Shown here one piece after another: positions 37,701 to 49,324 of a stretch of DNA of 64,000 nt; positions within the stretch are counted from its first letter, which is position 1, and each line of letters begins with the position of its first letter. Under the pieces are notes generated by a model. That model was given only the letters and a program-made list of their open reading frames with translations. It was not told where the DNA came from and searched no databases. The translations under genes were made by a program, and so were the position numbers. Origin of the DNA: Osmia lignaria lignaria (Eukaryota; Arthropoda; Insecta; Hymenoptera; Megachilidae); assembly GCF_051020975.1 (NCBI RefSeq), contig NC_135039.1, positions 10,700,692-10,764,691 of the forward strand, in the 5' to 3' direction.

Positions 37701-38912
37701 ACGTGTGATATTTGAATGATTCATAAATGAAAAATTATTTTTAGCAAGTACAGAGATTACGATCATCTATAACAACTGATACATCATTATTATCTTATCA
37801 ATGTTTCCATTTATTGGGGAAATATAATGAACTTAATTCTGTAATGAATCAATTCTTGTGATGTATCTTTTGATAACAGTATAAAATGCTCACCAGCAGT
37901 TCATCCATGCTCGTGTTCCATTTTTCTAAATTTATTCTCTTGATGGCGCATTTTTCCTGCCGTGGAATGCAAAATGCCGCGTGCACTACGGCGGTCGCTC
38001 CCACCCCTGCAATTAAAGCAACAATCACTAAATGATATAATGTTAAAGAAGGAATTTGATTTTGAATTATTTAAATAGCGCGCGACATGTTTTACGTCAA
38101 CTACGTCACTAAAAATCGGCGCGTATTTCAAATTACTTTAATACACTTGTATTTAAAAAATTTTTCTAAGTAGTCTTTATAAATGTATAAGGAGGTAACT
38201 GTTAACATTAAAATATAATAAAAATACATTTTTTATATATTATTTTAATTGTCTTAACAATGTCTATAATCCCTGCATAATATTTATTATTATAACAATG
38301 ATGTATTTAATATGGTAATACAACTTAACCTACATAATATTTATTCTCTAAGCTTCAAATCTAACAATAATTTACAATTGTATCCCGAAAATATCGATGC
38401 ATAATCAATATACGCAACATAATCGGTAGTTCCGTTTCTTTAGCAGGTTAACGAGGTTAGGACGTATGAAGCACCGGTATACGTGCCTTGGCAAGTGTAA
38501 GCGAGATAGCGAGTATCGAGAACGAGAGCGAGAGAAACAGTTGCGTAAACATGGATAAGGACAATGCGTCAAATTAAGCCTCGTCACTGTACCATCACTA
38601 AATAATCCGACAGCTCTGTGTCATCTGTTAACCCGTGAATTCACGGTTTTATGTAACGCGTTCCATTACCGAGGCAAAGAACTCTCTATGTGATATACGA
38701 AAGAAGGCAGAAGTAGCTCCCCGCTGAGACCCGGTAAACGTATACCACGGGATAGATTGTCATCCTAAATAGCTCGATAAAAAATTTTCATCATCGAGAG
38801 AAAGAAGAAAAGCGTGGTGGAAACGTTACTCACCGATAACCTCTTTGAGCTCATAGTCGTCCTTGGTGTTTGGCCAGCCCTGCACCACCGTGTTAGAGCT
38901 CGAGGACGCCAT
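34712..38912 (-). CDS. fray: STE20-family Ser/Thr kinase Frayed (OSR1/SPAK orthologue), 494 aa
   Basis: Nine coding exons read downward: 38912-38834, 38006-37894, 37677-37427, 37343-37178, 36445-36210, 36148-36034, 35961-35702, 35052-34866 and 34789-34712. Phases close (1485 nt). Frayed/OSR1 is activated by WNK kinases and phosphorylates cation-chloride cotransporters. Visible parts: glycine loop GVGATAVV (27-34), catalytic Lys49, HRD Asp149, DFG 167-169, T-loop Thr188 in RHTFVGTPCWMAPEV (equivalent of OSR1 Thr185), an S-motif around Ser329 in PGTSGRLHRT, an acidic linker, and the C-terminal CCT domain (~398-494) with RFEFAVGVDSAEGIAAELVG and a final ALIGFAQISITD, which binds RFXV/I motifs. 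The start chosen gives the usual short OSR1-like N-terminus; the frame stays open upstream to 39203, so a longer form is possible. Length is close to OSR1. A polyadenylation signal lies about 200 bp downstream. Confidence 0.95.
35129..35556. mobile_element. Foldback MITE with ACACAGGGTGTC ends in fray intron 7
   Basis: TACACAGGGGGTC / GAGACACCCTGTGTA ends. Long arms share AAAAACGAAGCTTC, TCTGAACCGCGCTCGATCGT and inverses. Related to the block ending at ~22155. Confidence 0.7.
36600..36992. mobile_element. piggyBac-type MITE in fray intron 4
   Basis: CCCTCTATT / AATAGAGGG ends with TTAA at 36596-36599 and 36993-36996. The interior is AT-rich, with no coding frame that continues the kinase. 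Confidence 0.7.
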
Positions 38913-41900
38913 TTTGTTCGCCAGTACCGTGCCAAGGCGCGCGTGCTTGCTGGTACCCCGGGTGCCCCGCGCGAGAAGCAACACGCCGCTGCTTTTTGAC
39001 CGACTACTGCTGTTTGATGTTTTTAAATCACGTGGACTGGTTAGATCGGCGCAGGCGCGATCGCGATTATTCGTTGCGGCTGGGTTTTTTGTCACGGCAC
39101 TGGCACTTTTCGGCGGTGACGAAGCGCGAAAGGACTTCTGTCGGAATATTCCCGGCGAACAAGAAGGCAGGACGTCTGGTGCTATTTTTCTATGAAAACA
39201 CATTAGGTTTCTTCATATAAAATCAATAGAAAATAGAAATAAAATAGAAACGTCTTTCAGATTTTTAAATTGTATAGTAGTTGAACGAAACTATTTGGAT
39301 CATATTTAGTCACGAATGTGTTTATTAAGTCTCAATTACATGTAATCCTGTCAAAATAAATGCGTCGACAAAACGTCGACTCAACCTACGCGAGCCTCAA
39401 TCCGATTCATTAAGCTGATTGATCTTTCTTCGAGAAAAGACCGGCTCGCGCAATAAATTTTAATCTAGAACAATTTAATACGTTCGAAAGTCTTATTGGA
39501 TAAAGTTCCGAAAGCGACAACCCTCCGATTTTTCTGAAATTTTTGCCAAAGCTTATCCTTGATTAGAGAAGAAAGTCCCTAGATGGATTTTTTGCGACAA
39601 AGCCTCGTTTGCCCCCCAGCCCCCTTCAAAGTTTTGACAGTTCTTACTGAATATCTCCGAAAATATTGATTTTAGAGAGAAAAGTTTCAAACAAAAAATA
39701 AAGCTCATAAAAAGCTCTTAAAAAAAGATTCGACGCATTTTTCACATAAACCTATTATTTTGGCTGTTATATAAACAAATAGTAATTTCTACACTATCAT
39801 TGATATCATTCCCTACCTTACCGACACAGCGCAGTATAATTGGCGATCTGTTCCGAACACATAATCCGCACTTTCCGGCAACGCTTTCATGAAATAATAA
39901 TAAATTGATTATAAAAATATGTGTAAACGAAAGCATTACCGGCGTTAAATATATAGCCTAACCTAACTTAAATATATCAATAATAATTAAGAAAAATCGG
40001 AGGGTTGTCGCTTTCGAAAGTACACCCGTCTTATTTTTCTAGCAGTCACATTGTACGGATAAAGAATGTATTTTAGTAAATTAAAAATATTTCACTTTTT
40101 TACTAGAACACGCGGTTTCGAGGTGATCAGAAATTGGAGGGAATTTTGAAAAAGCGTCGCTTCGACTCGATTTCCATCGCGTGACATAAGCGCGTGGGTT
40201 AGGATAGGATTAAATAAAAACATCGAATAAAGGTAAACCCACGCAACCCCGTTAATCTTCCTTGAATATCTCTGTCAAAGATTTACTCACGTTTCCAGAT
40301 ATATTTGTAGAAATAATCCGGGGATTAGAATTTATCCGACATAAGTAGCGCAGTCTGGTGCGCGCGATTTGCTGGCGACTACCGCACAGTTGGAAATGGG
40401 ATTTTTTACGGCGAAAGAACGAGTTACCACGCGATACGTGACCGCGATATTAAGGTTAATCCTGGTCCGTCTGTCGAAGTCGAGTCCCACCATAAACTCC
40501 GTCAACACGCTCACGGCGATTAATAATTGAAGTGCTTTCATGGTTGTTCGAGCGTATATCGAGAAGCGCGTTAAAGAAAGATGAATATTAAATCAGAGAG
40601 AGAAGGAGAAAGAGAAAGAGATCGGAGAAAAGAGCGGGAAAGACAGACAAGCATACCAATCGTGACGGATTTAGACACGAAATACGAGAAAGAACGAAGA
40701 CAAAAAATCGAAAAAATAAACGGATATAGAAAGAGACAGACAAACAGACACGATTTCTGCATTTTCATCGGCAGAAAAAGAAAAAATAAATATAACGAAC
40801 GGGGGAAAAAGAACGCAAAAAGAAAGAGGAAACTAACCAACCGGCAATGGCGTCGAAAGAATTGTCGACTTATCGATATCAACGCTCATCTCGAACGGTA
40901 CGATTACAGAATTCAATTAAAACGGTTAACAATCAAACCAGACGACTATCGTGATATCGGCTTTCGTTATTTACACGAAGATCTATAATCTGTACTATTG
41001 ACCTTTCGACATCAAAATGCCAGATGAATAGAATCTATATACGATATAAAAGGGTTAAACGAGGGTGGTTAGCGGAGTAATTTGGTTTGCGACTTCAAAC
41101 GAAAGCAACTATCGAAGCATACAGAAAAATCGAAAATTCGACTGCGATGTATCGACTAGGTTATCTCGGTCTGGTAAGATTTCAAAATATATAAATATTC
41201 ATTAACGAACGAAAGTAAATTTTAAATAAATTATACTTTATTGTTATTTCCCGAACAAATTTTACTTTTGTAATAAGAAATTTTATCAAAATTAAAAACA
41301 ACTTACCAAATAATTTATCAAACAAGAAATAAGGAAACTGGATCGCGAAACTTTTGCACGGCCCGGGTACACACAGATGTACCTTCCAACTATACCGCGC
41401 GCCAGCAGCTTTGAACACTTTTAATTATCATGCACGTACTACTACGTCATTAAGAAAACTTACGTTGTTTACCGTTTAACTATTAGTACGTCTCGGTGAG
41501 TTCCCTGTGTCGGTTCGTAATAACTCGTTTAAAAGGATGTTAAATGCGTGTGTTAATTTGCAACGTAAATTGCACTTAAATTTAGACAAGGAAACGCTAA
41601 ATTTATCATCCTACGCATACGTTTAATAGGATAACAATTATCGTGATTAACAGATGCAATGGAAACTGTTCAAAATTGAATTTAAATAAGGAAACGATGC
41701 ATTCAATAACGAGAATAAGATCCAGGGCCGGCCCTGGGCTTAGTGCCCCCCAAGGTCCAGGGCCCCCAGAAGACGATTTTGCGTCTAAGAATGCAAGAAG
41801 AGTAATTTTTACTTGAATATTAATTAGTTATACAAGCTTTAATCTTAATTTTATAAATTTTATTTGAGCTACTGTTTTTTATGTCATATATGTGAAGGGG

Positions 41901-44900
41901 CCCCTTTTCAGAGCTCGCCTCTGAAGAAGAGTAATGTTCACTTGAATATTAATCGATAAAAATGCAAATCTAAATTAATTATACAAGCTTTAATGTTAAT
42001 TTTATAAATTTTATTTGAGGTACTATTCTTATGTCATATATGTGAAAGAGCCCCCCTAGGACCCCCGAAATCTCAGGGCCGGCCCTGTCGAAAGGCCATA
42101 TTGCAATTTTTCTAAATCTAAAATTGCAATTATTAATGATGCTTTGAAAAGCCATATTGCAATTTTTCTAAATCTAAAATTGCAATTATTAATAATGCTT
42201 TGAAAAACCACGCCTCGGGCCCCCGAAATCTCAGGGCCGGCCCTGATAAAATCACGACTATCGAATAAGTCACGTGATCAGGCTATCGGTACTAATCGAA
42301 CGAACGCTGAGTCGAAATCGAGACTTTTCAAACAAGTATTATCGATCGATTATCGAAACTCATTTAAATTTAAATTAAATAAGGAGACATTAAAAATGGT
42401 AAAGTTAGGACTAACCTATTTCGGCCGAGTACGAATGTCGTCAGGAACCTGTTGTCTTGGAACTTCAATCGTTCCTCCTTCGTAGATATAGGCGCCGCGG
42501 CGCCAAGCGTGCCGGTCTTACGTTGCCTCATGCTGCCCGCAATTCTGCGCACAAAGAAACATCTATGTTAGCACAGTTGCCTTACTTCAGGCGTCAAACA
42601 CATGCCCAACCGATTAGCGGACGTATTAATTACGATTTCCTAAATACAATCGTTAATTGAGAATAAAAATTACATTTTTACACCCATTGTTTAATTTTTA
42701 ATAATTCATTTTCTTTGGTCAAGAACTGTGAAAAACAGTACAGGAGTCTCATAAACTAAAATGATCTCTAAAATGAAACCTTTTCAATTTTTTTACTCTC
42801 TTTGAATCAACATTTGTTCCATTGCTTTTGCAATTCCTAACTTTGAAAATTGTCTACAATTTACTATTTGCAAATATTTCTATTGCTTATTCAATTAAAA
42901 TTTGAATTGAAATATATTTCTGTCTTGCTATGATATTATTTGTATTCATCCACAACACTGGCTGAGGTCCCTGGGTTGTCATCGTGTGGAATATTTCTAA
43001 ATTGGCGGTCAGTCGATTGTCACCTAAATACCTAAATGGAATAATTGGAGTTGGATTGGCCTTAGTGGCTATTTTTAGTTGGCATCAAGGGGTAGCCCCT
43101 ATCTTGCTACCTAAAAATAATCTGATAGCGAATGGACCCTTGAGTCTTTTCAACTGTACCTTCTCTTTGTCCCTATAGAAACAATCCTTCGTTTACAATA
43201 CAATATTATTACAATTAAACTGTCACTGCTAAATCCAGTGGAAGAGAGAATTAAGACAGAAAAAAAATCTGACAAAACAAAGTATTTCAAGAACTTTAAG
43301 GAATAATTTCCATCTCATGAATACTGATTGGACTTTCATATACGTCATTTGCAGGCTGTTAACAAGTTTAAATCCGTCTCCGCGAAAATATTCTGCTAGC
43401 ATGATCTAATTGTCTCCTCAAACACAAAGAACTCATGTACATTCCTTTCTCATTTAGTTACATTGACACACATGTACCTTATTTTAAGAAAGAATATTCC
43501 ATCTTGTAATGGAATCTTTTTTCTAAAATAATAAAATTCCTTACTTTATAGAATTTATAATACTTCCTTACTTCATAGAATTAAAAGCGAATTGAAATTA
43601 ATATGAACATGAGTGTAAAAACGAATGGACAGAAAATATTTGCGAACATCGTGGAAGATGAACGTAGGTAGACTATAAACTTAAATTAAAGTCGCTGTTC
43701 TGCTCAGGAAATGAAACTTTTAACCTAAATAGAAGGTTTACCAGAAGAACCTCTACTGTTACATGAATGGTATGCTTCAAAGCAACTTCAATTGAGAAAC
43801 AAGAACACAAACGTTTGTCTCTTGGCTTCAGAAGACACATAAGAAAAATATAAATAAAATCAATTTACAGTTTTGTAATCCTTAGTTATAGAGGACTGAA
43901 TTAATTTCAATTGGCTGAGTCAGAATGAAAATTGAAGGATAACCACAGGTCTCTGCGTTGGAGAAGGTAAAAAACAGAATAATTAGAAGGACGAACGATC
44001 ATTCGCTGTTTCGTGACTAACAATGTGGAGCAAATAACGTACTGAAACAATAGTAAACACATCACGTAGACGTTCGATGGGATTCTTGGCGCGTCCTTGC
44101 CACTTAGAACGAACAATCTAATTGATTCCCTAAACTAACGAGTCTAATAGCCTCTTCTCAGCGAATCGTTCCCATTTATAAGCCTTGTCCTGTGTTCACT
44201 ATTTCATGTTCTGAATAGTCTGCCAACCGGTCTGATTTCTGCAATTATTTAATCTGTTATTAAAAGAACAATGGTTATCTAAAATTTATATGAACGAAGG
44301 TAATACGTTTTATAAAACTCCAGAAAACGAATCATTTAGTACGACCGTCGGCGAAGAACATCCGTCGAAGACTGATGGGACAGGACGACACTTGGTGATT
44401 GACATCAATGTTATCAAACAGAGCGTCTGTTTGTGTTCAATTTATTTCTTTTTTTTTTCTCTCTATTTGACAGCAGCACACGAGCATTCATTCCACCATG
44501 TTTCATTTCACACCGAGGTCACAATTCTGTCCTTTTGCATATTTACAAAGACAACCGACGAACAGGCTGATTCTAAGAAATAGTGCAGTGAGAAAAATGT
44601 GAATTTACCATTTGAAAAATAGCAGAAGACTGCGAATTCTAATTTACTTACAAGACAAAACTGAAGAGGACAGTTGTGTGTCCTTGACGATTATATGTTC
44701 ATTTGAACAGAAGCAGATCATCACTAACATGGATTTCCTAGAGACCGGATGAATTTATTGAAATGACTTTGCATCGAGAATGAGTCAAGTGGTATTTGAA
44801 GAAACAAACAATTTGATGATACCAAATTAAATCACAGTGAATTTCTTACTCTCAACATCCTCTTATGTCTATGATAATTTTTTCTACACTTGCTTCTTTC

Positions 44901-46127
44901 CGCTAGATGCATCAAATTTCATTTTTCTTCTCTCTAACAAATTTTCACAGTTCAATTGCTAACATTTCCACAGTATGGAAATTGAGAATTTTCAGTTCTG
45001 AACTGTTCAACTTTTGTCCAACGGTATTCCTCAATGAAACCTTTGCACGAGCGGTCGAGGGTCAATTGGTTATTAACTCGGACAGTAGCAGCGGCTATTG
45101 AAGCATTTCATTATGTAAAAATGTGAGGAAATCACGCTTATACATATTCGGTATGAATCATCCAAAATCAGAGTACCTTAACAAGGGGAGAATTTGAAAT
45201 ATTCGTTCAGGTATTGATCTCGCCCTTGTAAAACTTGTTTATTGAACATTCTTCTCAGAGGAGTTCCAAGAATTATAAAATATTTCAAGTAAAATTTGCT
45301 TTGCTAATTCCATTCACTCCAATCAGCCTAAAAAGCATAATTTCATGTTACTAGAATTACAATACAGAAAAATCTAGTATTCTCTACTAATGACCAGTTG
45401 AAACACCAGATCACAGTACCAAGAACAATACCTTATCACAATTAAACATTCTTCTCAGAGGAGTTCCAAGAATTATAAAATATTTCAAGTAAAATTTGCT
45501 TTGCTAATTCCATTCACTCCAATCAGCCTAAAAAGCATAATTTCATGTTACTAGAATTACAATACAGAAAAATCTAGTATTCTCTACTAATGACCAGTTG
45601 AAACACCAGATCACAGTACCAAGAACAATACCTTATCACAATTAAACATTCTTCTCAGAGGGGTTCCAAGAATTATAAAATATTTCAAGTAAAATTTGTT
45701 TTGCTAATTCCATTCACTCCAATCAGCCTAAAAAGCATAATTTCATGTTACAAGAATTACAATACAGAAAAATCTTGCATCCTCCACTGATGACCAGTTG
45801 AAACACCAGATCACAGTACCGAGAACAATACCTTATCACAATTAAACATTCTTCTCAGAGGAGTTCCAAGAATTATAAAATATTTCAAGTAAAATTTGCT
45901 TTGCTAATTCCATTCATTCCAATCAGCCTAAAAAGCATAATTTTATATTACAAGAATTACAATACAGAAAAATCTTGTATCCTCCACTGATGACCAGTTA
46001 AGCCAAGAACAATACCTTATCACAATTTCCTTATCAATTAATCTCACCTGCCGGACGTTGACTTCACGGATCCATTCGCGTACAGATCAGCTGCCATATC
46101 AATCGCGTTGACGCGTTCGCATCTCAT
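38913..46127 (-). CDS. Possible alternative 5' coding exons of fray (long N-terminal isoform) or of an unknown gene
   Basis: Three open segments on the minus strand can be spliced in frame. Exon A is 46127-46048: ATG, a peptide ending NGSVKSTSG, donor CAG|GTGAGA. Exon B is 42544-42416: acceptor GCGCAG, peptide with APISTKEERLKFQDNRFL, donor AATAG|GTTAGT. Exon C starts at 39189 after acceptor TTTTCATAG and stays open into the fray start at 38912. Together they would add exactly 162 codons upstream of the canonical Met. I do not recognise the A/B peptide. The A-B join is the stronger part, because both splice sites and the frame agree. The B-C join rests on phase and one acceptor, and a phase match has a one-in-three chance. 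The extension is Ser/Pro/basic-rich, low-complexity-like and has no domain. Exon A/B could instead belong to a separate gene whose other exons I could not find. Confidence 0.3.
39510..40016. mobile_element. 507-bp MITE with CGAAAGCGACAACCCTCCGA ends
   Basis: Inverted ends of ~26 bp (39510-39535 and 39990-40016) match nearly perfectly. The two short interior frames show no recognised domain. It lies upstream of the fray start. Confidence 0.75.
40017..41722. other. No gene recognised between two MITEs
   Basis: A 69-codon minus-strand frame (40541-40332) begins with a signal-peptide-like MKALQLLIAVSVLTEFMVG but has no homology I recognise and no clear splice context. A GA-rich purine tract spans ~40598-40860. 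Confidence 0.25.
41723..42245. mobile_element. hAT-like element (CAGGGCCGGCCCTG ends) with internal duplications
   Basis: Ends CAGGGCCGGCCCTGGGC / CAGGGCCGGCCCTG. Flanks ATAAGATC (41715-41722) and ATAAAATC (42246-42253) match at 7 of 8. The interior has two near-copies of a ~140-bp block (GAATATTAAT ... GTCATATATGTGAA) and a ~65-bp block (ATTGCAATTTTTCTAAATCT) in tandem. Confidence 0.78.
42545..45240. other. AT-rich stretch without recognised genes
   Basis: It lies between candidate minus-strand exons B and A, so it would be intronic if that model holds. The open frames have no family resemblance. Confidence 0.3.
45241..46024. repeat. 200-bp tandem satellite, ~3.9 copies
   Basis: Units begin with ATTRAACATTCTTCTCAGAG at 45241, 45441, 45641 and 45841, an exact 200-bp period. 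Copies 1 and 2 are almost identical; 3 and 4 share private changes (for example TCTTG, CTCCACTGATG). The array stops 23 bp short of the candidate donor at 46047. Confidence 0.92.
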
Positions 46128-47220
46128 CCCCCCCTTTCTTCCACGCTTACGCGTTTATTCCAAAAGAAGTTGACAAAACCCTCTCCCTTGCGTTCGTCTA
46201 TCGACGCCCAGAAAAAGGAACCGGATCACTGGCAACGGGCAACCTTGACCGTGTTCATTGTTACCGGACCAGCGATCTGGTCCCAAAGCACAATCGCGTC
46301 TCTCGTCAACCAAACAGGAATCTTCATGTCGATTTTCAACGTTTAAACGATACTATTCTTTCCTTCACGATTCGCAATAACGTTGGAGGAAGAACACACA
46401 GTGAAACGGTAATTCGTACGGCTGCGAGAACGTCACCACTGCCAGAGACGTAGTCGAATCATCCTGAGTTCGTCGTCGACTGAACTATGTCAGACGGGGG
46501 CACCGTCAATTGGATAACTACCTTACCACACACCGACGTGTCACTGCGTGGAGAATACGTGTTGATATCGTTTCAGAGACCAGCCTCCTCTCCTGGCCCT
46601 CCTTTTTCTTCTCCTGAAAGTGTATTTTCATTAGTTCACTATTACCCTTTTCTTCTCTTCAATATCATAAGCAACAGTAATTTTTATCTACCTTGATTTA
46701 TAATTTTTATAGAGAATCTTTATTTAAAAAAAAGAAATGTATTGTTAATTGTAGAATAGAAGATTCTTAATTATTACATTTGCAATAATTGATTAAAATG
46801 TTTGAAGAATTTTAATCTAAGTTCTTCCAAATTCTTCCACCGTTTCTGCTAGGTGAGTATTATTCCATTCGCAGTTTGAAGGCACCGCGAATCATAGAGA
46901 TCGGCATGGGGAAGACTAATTTGCATCATGCGACGCGAAGCACGTCAGCTCAATCACGATCGACCTTGCTGACTGGTTTGTACTGTTTTTCGCGCCGGTA
47001 TTATGGTCTTCAGGGATTGATCAACACATTACACTGATTTCTGACATCACTGTTCAATTGACCGCCACAAAATTCTTCAGTTAACTTAGACACAGTTTTA
47101 AGAAGGATTCATTTGTTCCTCATCAATTGAAAATTTCATATTCTTATTCCCTTGATGATCAGTCAACACTGGAAATTAATTCATTATTAATTTGATAGAA
47201 ATACTGCAAAAATTCATTTA
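46128..47220. other. Non-coding stretch, possible promoter region
   Basis: GC-richer sequence around 46130-46480 could be the 5' UTR and promoter of the candidate minus-strand exon A. Nothing coding is recognised. Confidence 0.25.
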
Positions 47221-47693
47221 TTAGGTGTACAAATTAATTCAGTACCTTTAATATTACACTATCTTATTGTTAGTTACTATTTTAAATTCGAATATTTTCC
47301 CGCGCTTTTGTGAATTTAAAAACTGGCGCGAGACAAATTAATTCGATACCTTTAATACTACACTTTCATTAGTTACTATTTTAAATTCGAACATTTTCCC
47401 GCGCTTTTGTGAATTTGCAAAATGGCGCGAGACAAATTAATTCGGTACCTTTAATGTTACATTTTCATTAGTTACTATTTTAAATTCGAACATTTTCCCG
47501 CGCTTTTGTGAATTTGAAAAATGGCGCGAGACAAATTAATTCGGTTTTAAATTCGAATATTTTCCCGCGCTTCTGTGAATTTGAAAAATGGCGCGAGAAT
47601 ATGATATCGATAATAATAAATTCAATCATTGTAGTTACTGTAACTTCTTAAAATTAAAAAAAGAAAAGGCACCGAATTAATTTGCACACCTAA
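47221..47693. mobile_element. Mariner-type MITE, expanded copy
   Basis: Ends TTAGGTGTACAAATTAATTC / GAATTAATTTGCACACCTAA. The central ~110-bp unit (AATTCGGTACCTTTAATRTTA ... CCCGCGCTTTTGTGAATTTG ... ATGGCGCGAGA) is repeated about four times, making it twice as long as the 60-kb and 61-kb copies. Confidence 0.8.
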
Positions 47694-48017
47694 TAAATAG
47701 TGCATGTTTTGTACCAATCAGTTATGTTATGTAAAAGTACAATTCTTGTTTGTCTTTCATAGATGTTTTATGGTATTGTATTGCGTCATCGTTAAAATTC
47801 AAGCTTCCACGGAGGTCTTAGTGTTAGAGAGCCATCAAACTTAATAATGCATAAATCGCATGCGGAGGGTTCTCTGGCAAGTGGGAATGGAAGCAGAGTG
47901 AATCAGTCGTTTAATAATATAACTGACAAAACGGTGGAACGATTATCAATTATTGATCACTCGAGTTTACCATAAATTCAACTCTCTGCCAATTGCGTTA
48001 TTTACATTGAAATTAAT

Positions 48018-48871
48018 ATGAGATTACCTTATTGTAATTATTATTTTCTGTTGACAAAGCTCGCCGCGATGGCTGTGTTGGGAGACTGTTCGTACAATGT
48101 CTACAAGAAGTGCAACAGAAGTTACTTGCAGATGCGGGAGATTAATCGTCTACACCTACCTCTTGCTCAGGACATGGCTTATCTACCTGAAGAAGATTAC
48201 ATCGAGGAACGTGTACGGAAGGAAGAGCAATCCTTCGATAGAAATAATCGTAATTTATTACCGGTCAGTTCTGTATCCGAGAAAAAGAAATAAAGCTGCA
48301 TGGGTAATTAACGTTTACTCTATGTCTGTTCGTAGGAATATCGTAGTCTTTGCGAAACCGTTACCAAAAAAGTACAATTAGACGACTCCGAGTACGAGTA
48401 CCAACCTCCGCATTATCATGAAATTTATTGTAAAAGTTACTCTTTGATAGATAACATTGAACGTCCTGTGAATTTTTCGAAGCAGGTAGATCAATTTGTT
48501 TCTGTCTGTTGTGTGTACGTGATACTGCTTTTGCTTTGCAAGAAAAAGAAGATACACTTCTACTTTAGTACACCTGTGAAACGAAAACTTTTATTAGAAG
48601 AACCATTCACATTTTAGTGAGCACATGAAACAAGGAAGCATTTTGTGAAAGCAACGAACCTCGTTGAAATTGATCATACTAAAGCAGAATGTGTGTTTTC
48701 CAGAAATGCGTGGAACCCAGTTATCATTGCGTTCAAAGAAGTAGAAGGCTATTGTTAATGCGACGACGATGGGACGGAGAGTGTTGGGAACCCTTCTCCA
48801 AACAGATAGCCAGCGGTTGTGATTGCATGTGGCCCGTATCTGTCCTCGGAGATATAACTGTTCATTACTAA
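48018..48871 (+). CDS. Small secreted cystine-knot protein, Trunk/PTTH/Spaetzle-like candidate (187 aa)
   Basis: Exons 48018-48263, 48336-48485 and 48704-48871 (TAA) have GT-AG introns in phase 0 and total 564 nt. The N-terminus is short and hydrophobic (FLLTKLAAMAVLG), a plausible but weak signal peptide, so an upstream exon could hold the true start. A charged pro-region follows, then a TKK possible processing site, then a C-terminal module with six cysteines: EIYC, QKC, YHC, GEC, and the closely spaced pair in SGCDCMWP. The motif YxPPHYHEIYC followed by a terminal GCxCxWP pair resembles insect cystine-knot ligands of the Trunk/PTTH/Spaetzle/Noggin group. Such proteins are extracellular ligands; Trunk and PTTH bind the receptor kinase Torso and Spaetzle binds Toll. 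Exact family membership is inference. The gene lies tail-to-tail with the tRNA-dihydrouridine synthase gene. Confidence 0.6.
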
Positions 48872-49053
48872 TTTCCACTTAGGTGAGACCAAGGTTGCGC
48901 AGAGGGTTAAAGAATGAAACGACACCTACAACACTTTTCAACCGATTGGTGAAATTCACTAAAATTCTACAGATTATAAATCATTTCAATTTATTATCTG
49001 TATTATTATTAATTGTATATGATTGGTTTTCTTATCTGTGATTTCAAATGCTT

Positions 49054-49059
49054 AATAAA
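49054..49059 (+). promoter_or_regulatory. Candidate polyadenylation signal of the cystine-knot gene
   Basis: AATAAA on the plus strand 183 bp after the stop codon. It faces the opposing signal at 49092-49097. Confidence 0.55.
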
Positions 49060-49091
49060 GAAACAAAAGATTCTTCATAATCCTTCTAACA

Positions 49092-49097
49092 TTTATT
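49092..49097 (-). promoter_or_regulatory. Candidate polyadenylation signal of the dihydrouridine synthase gene
   Basis: TTTATT on plus, AATAAA on minus, 228 bp beyond the Dus3 stop at 49325. The opposite-strand signal is only about 33 bp away, so the two transcripts probably overlap at their 3' ends. Confidence 0.5.
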
Positions 49098-49324
49098 CCA
49101 TCTGACGAGTAGTTTGTTTATTTAAAAAAAAAGAAAAGAAGTTCCTGATATAAAAGTATTCTGTTCACGTGACAATTTACTATACATTATTTCCATGAAT
49201 TCGCCTTATGTTTTGGCAAGAAGCGAAATCCTTCAGGCACTTTTCCGAGTAATAACTCTCTGAAAAGGAAAGTTTGTTTTAAGAATCACGGTCGCGTTAA
49301 ATGCAATTAGGAATGGAAATGCTC

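Noticed and set aside
39742..39936. 64-codon minus-strand frame with a hydrophobic N-terminus
   Set aside because: It lies wholly inside the MITE at 39510-40016 and shows no domain.
40332..40541. 69-codon minus-strand frame with a signal-peptide-like start
   Set aside because: No recognised homology, cysteine pattern or splice context; chance is likely at this length.
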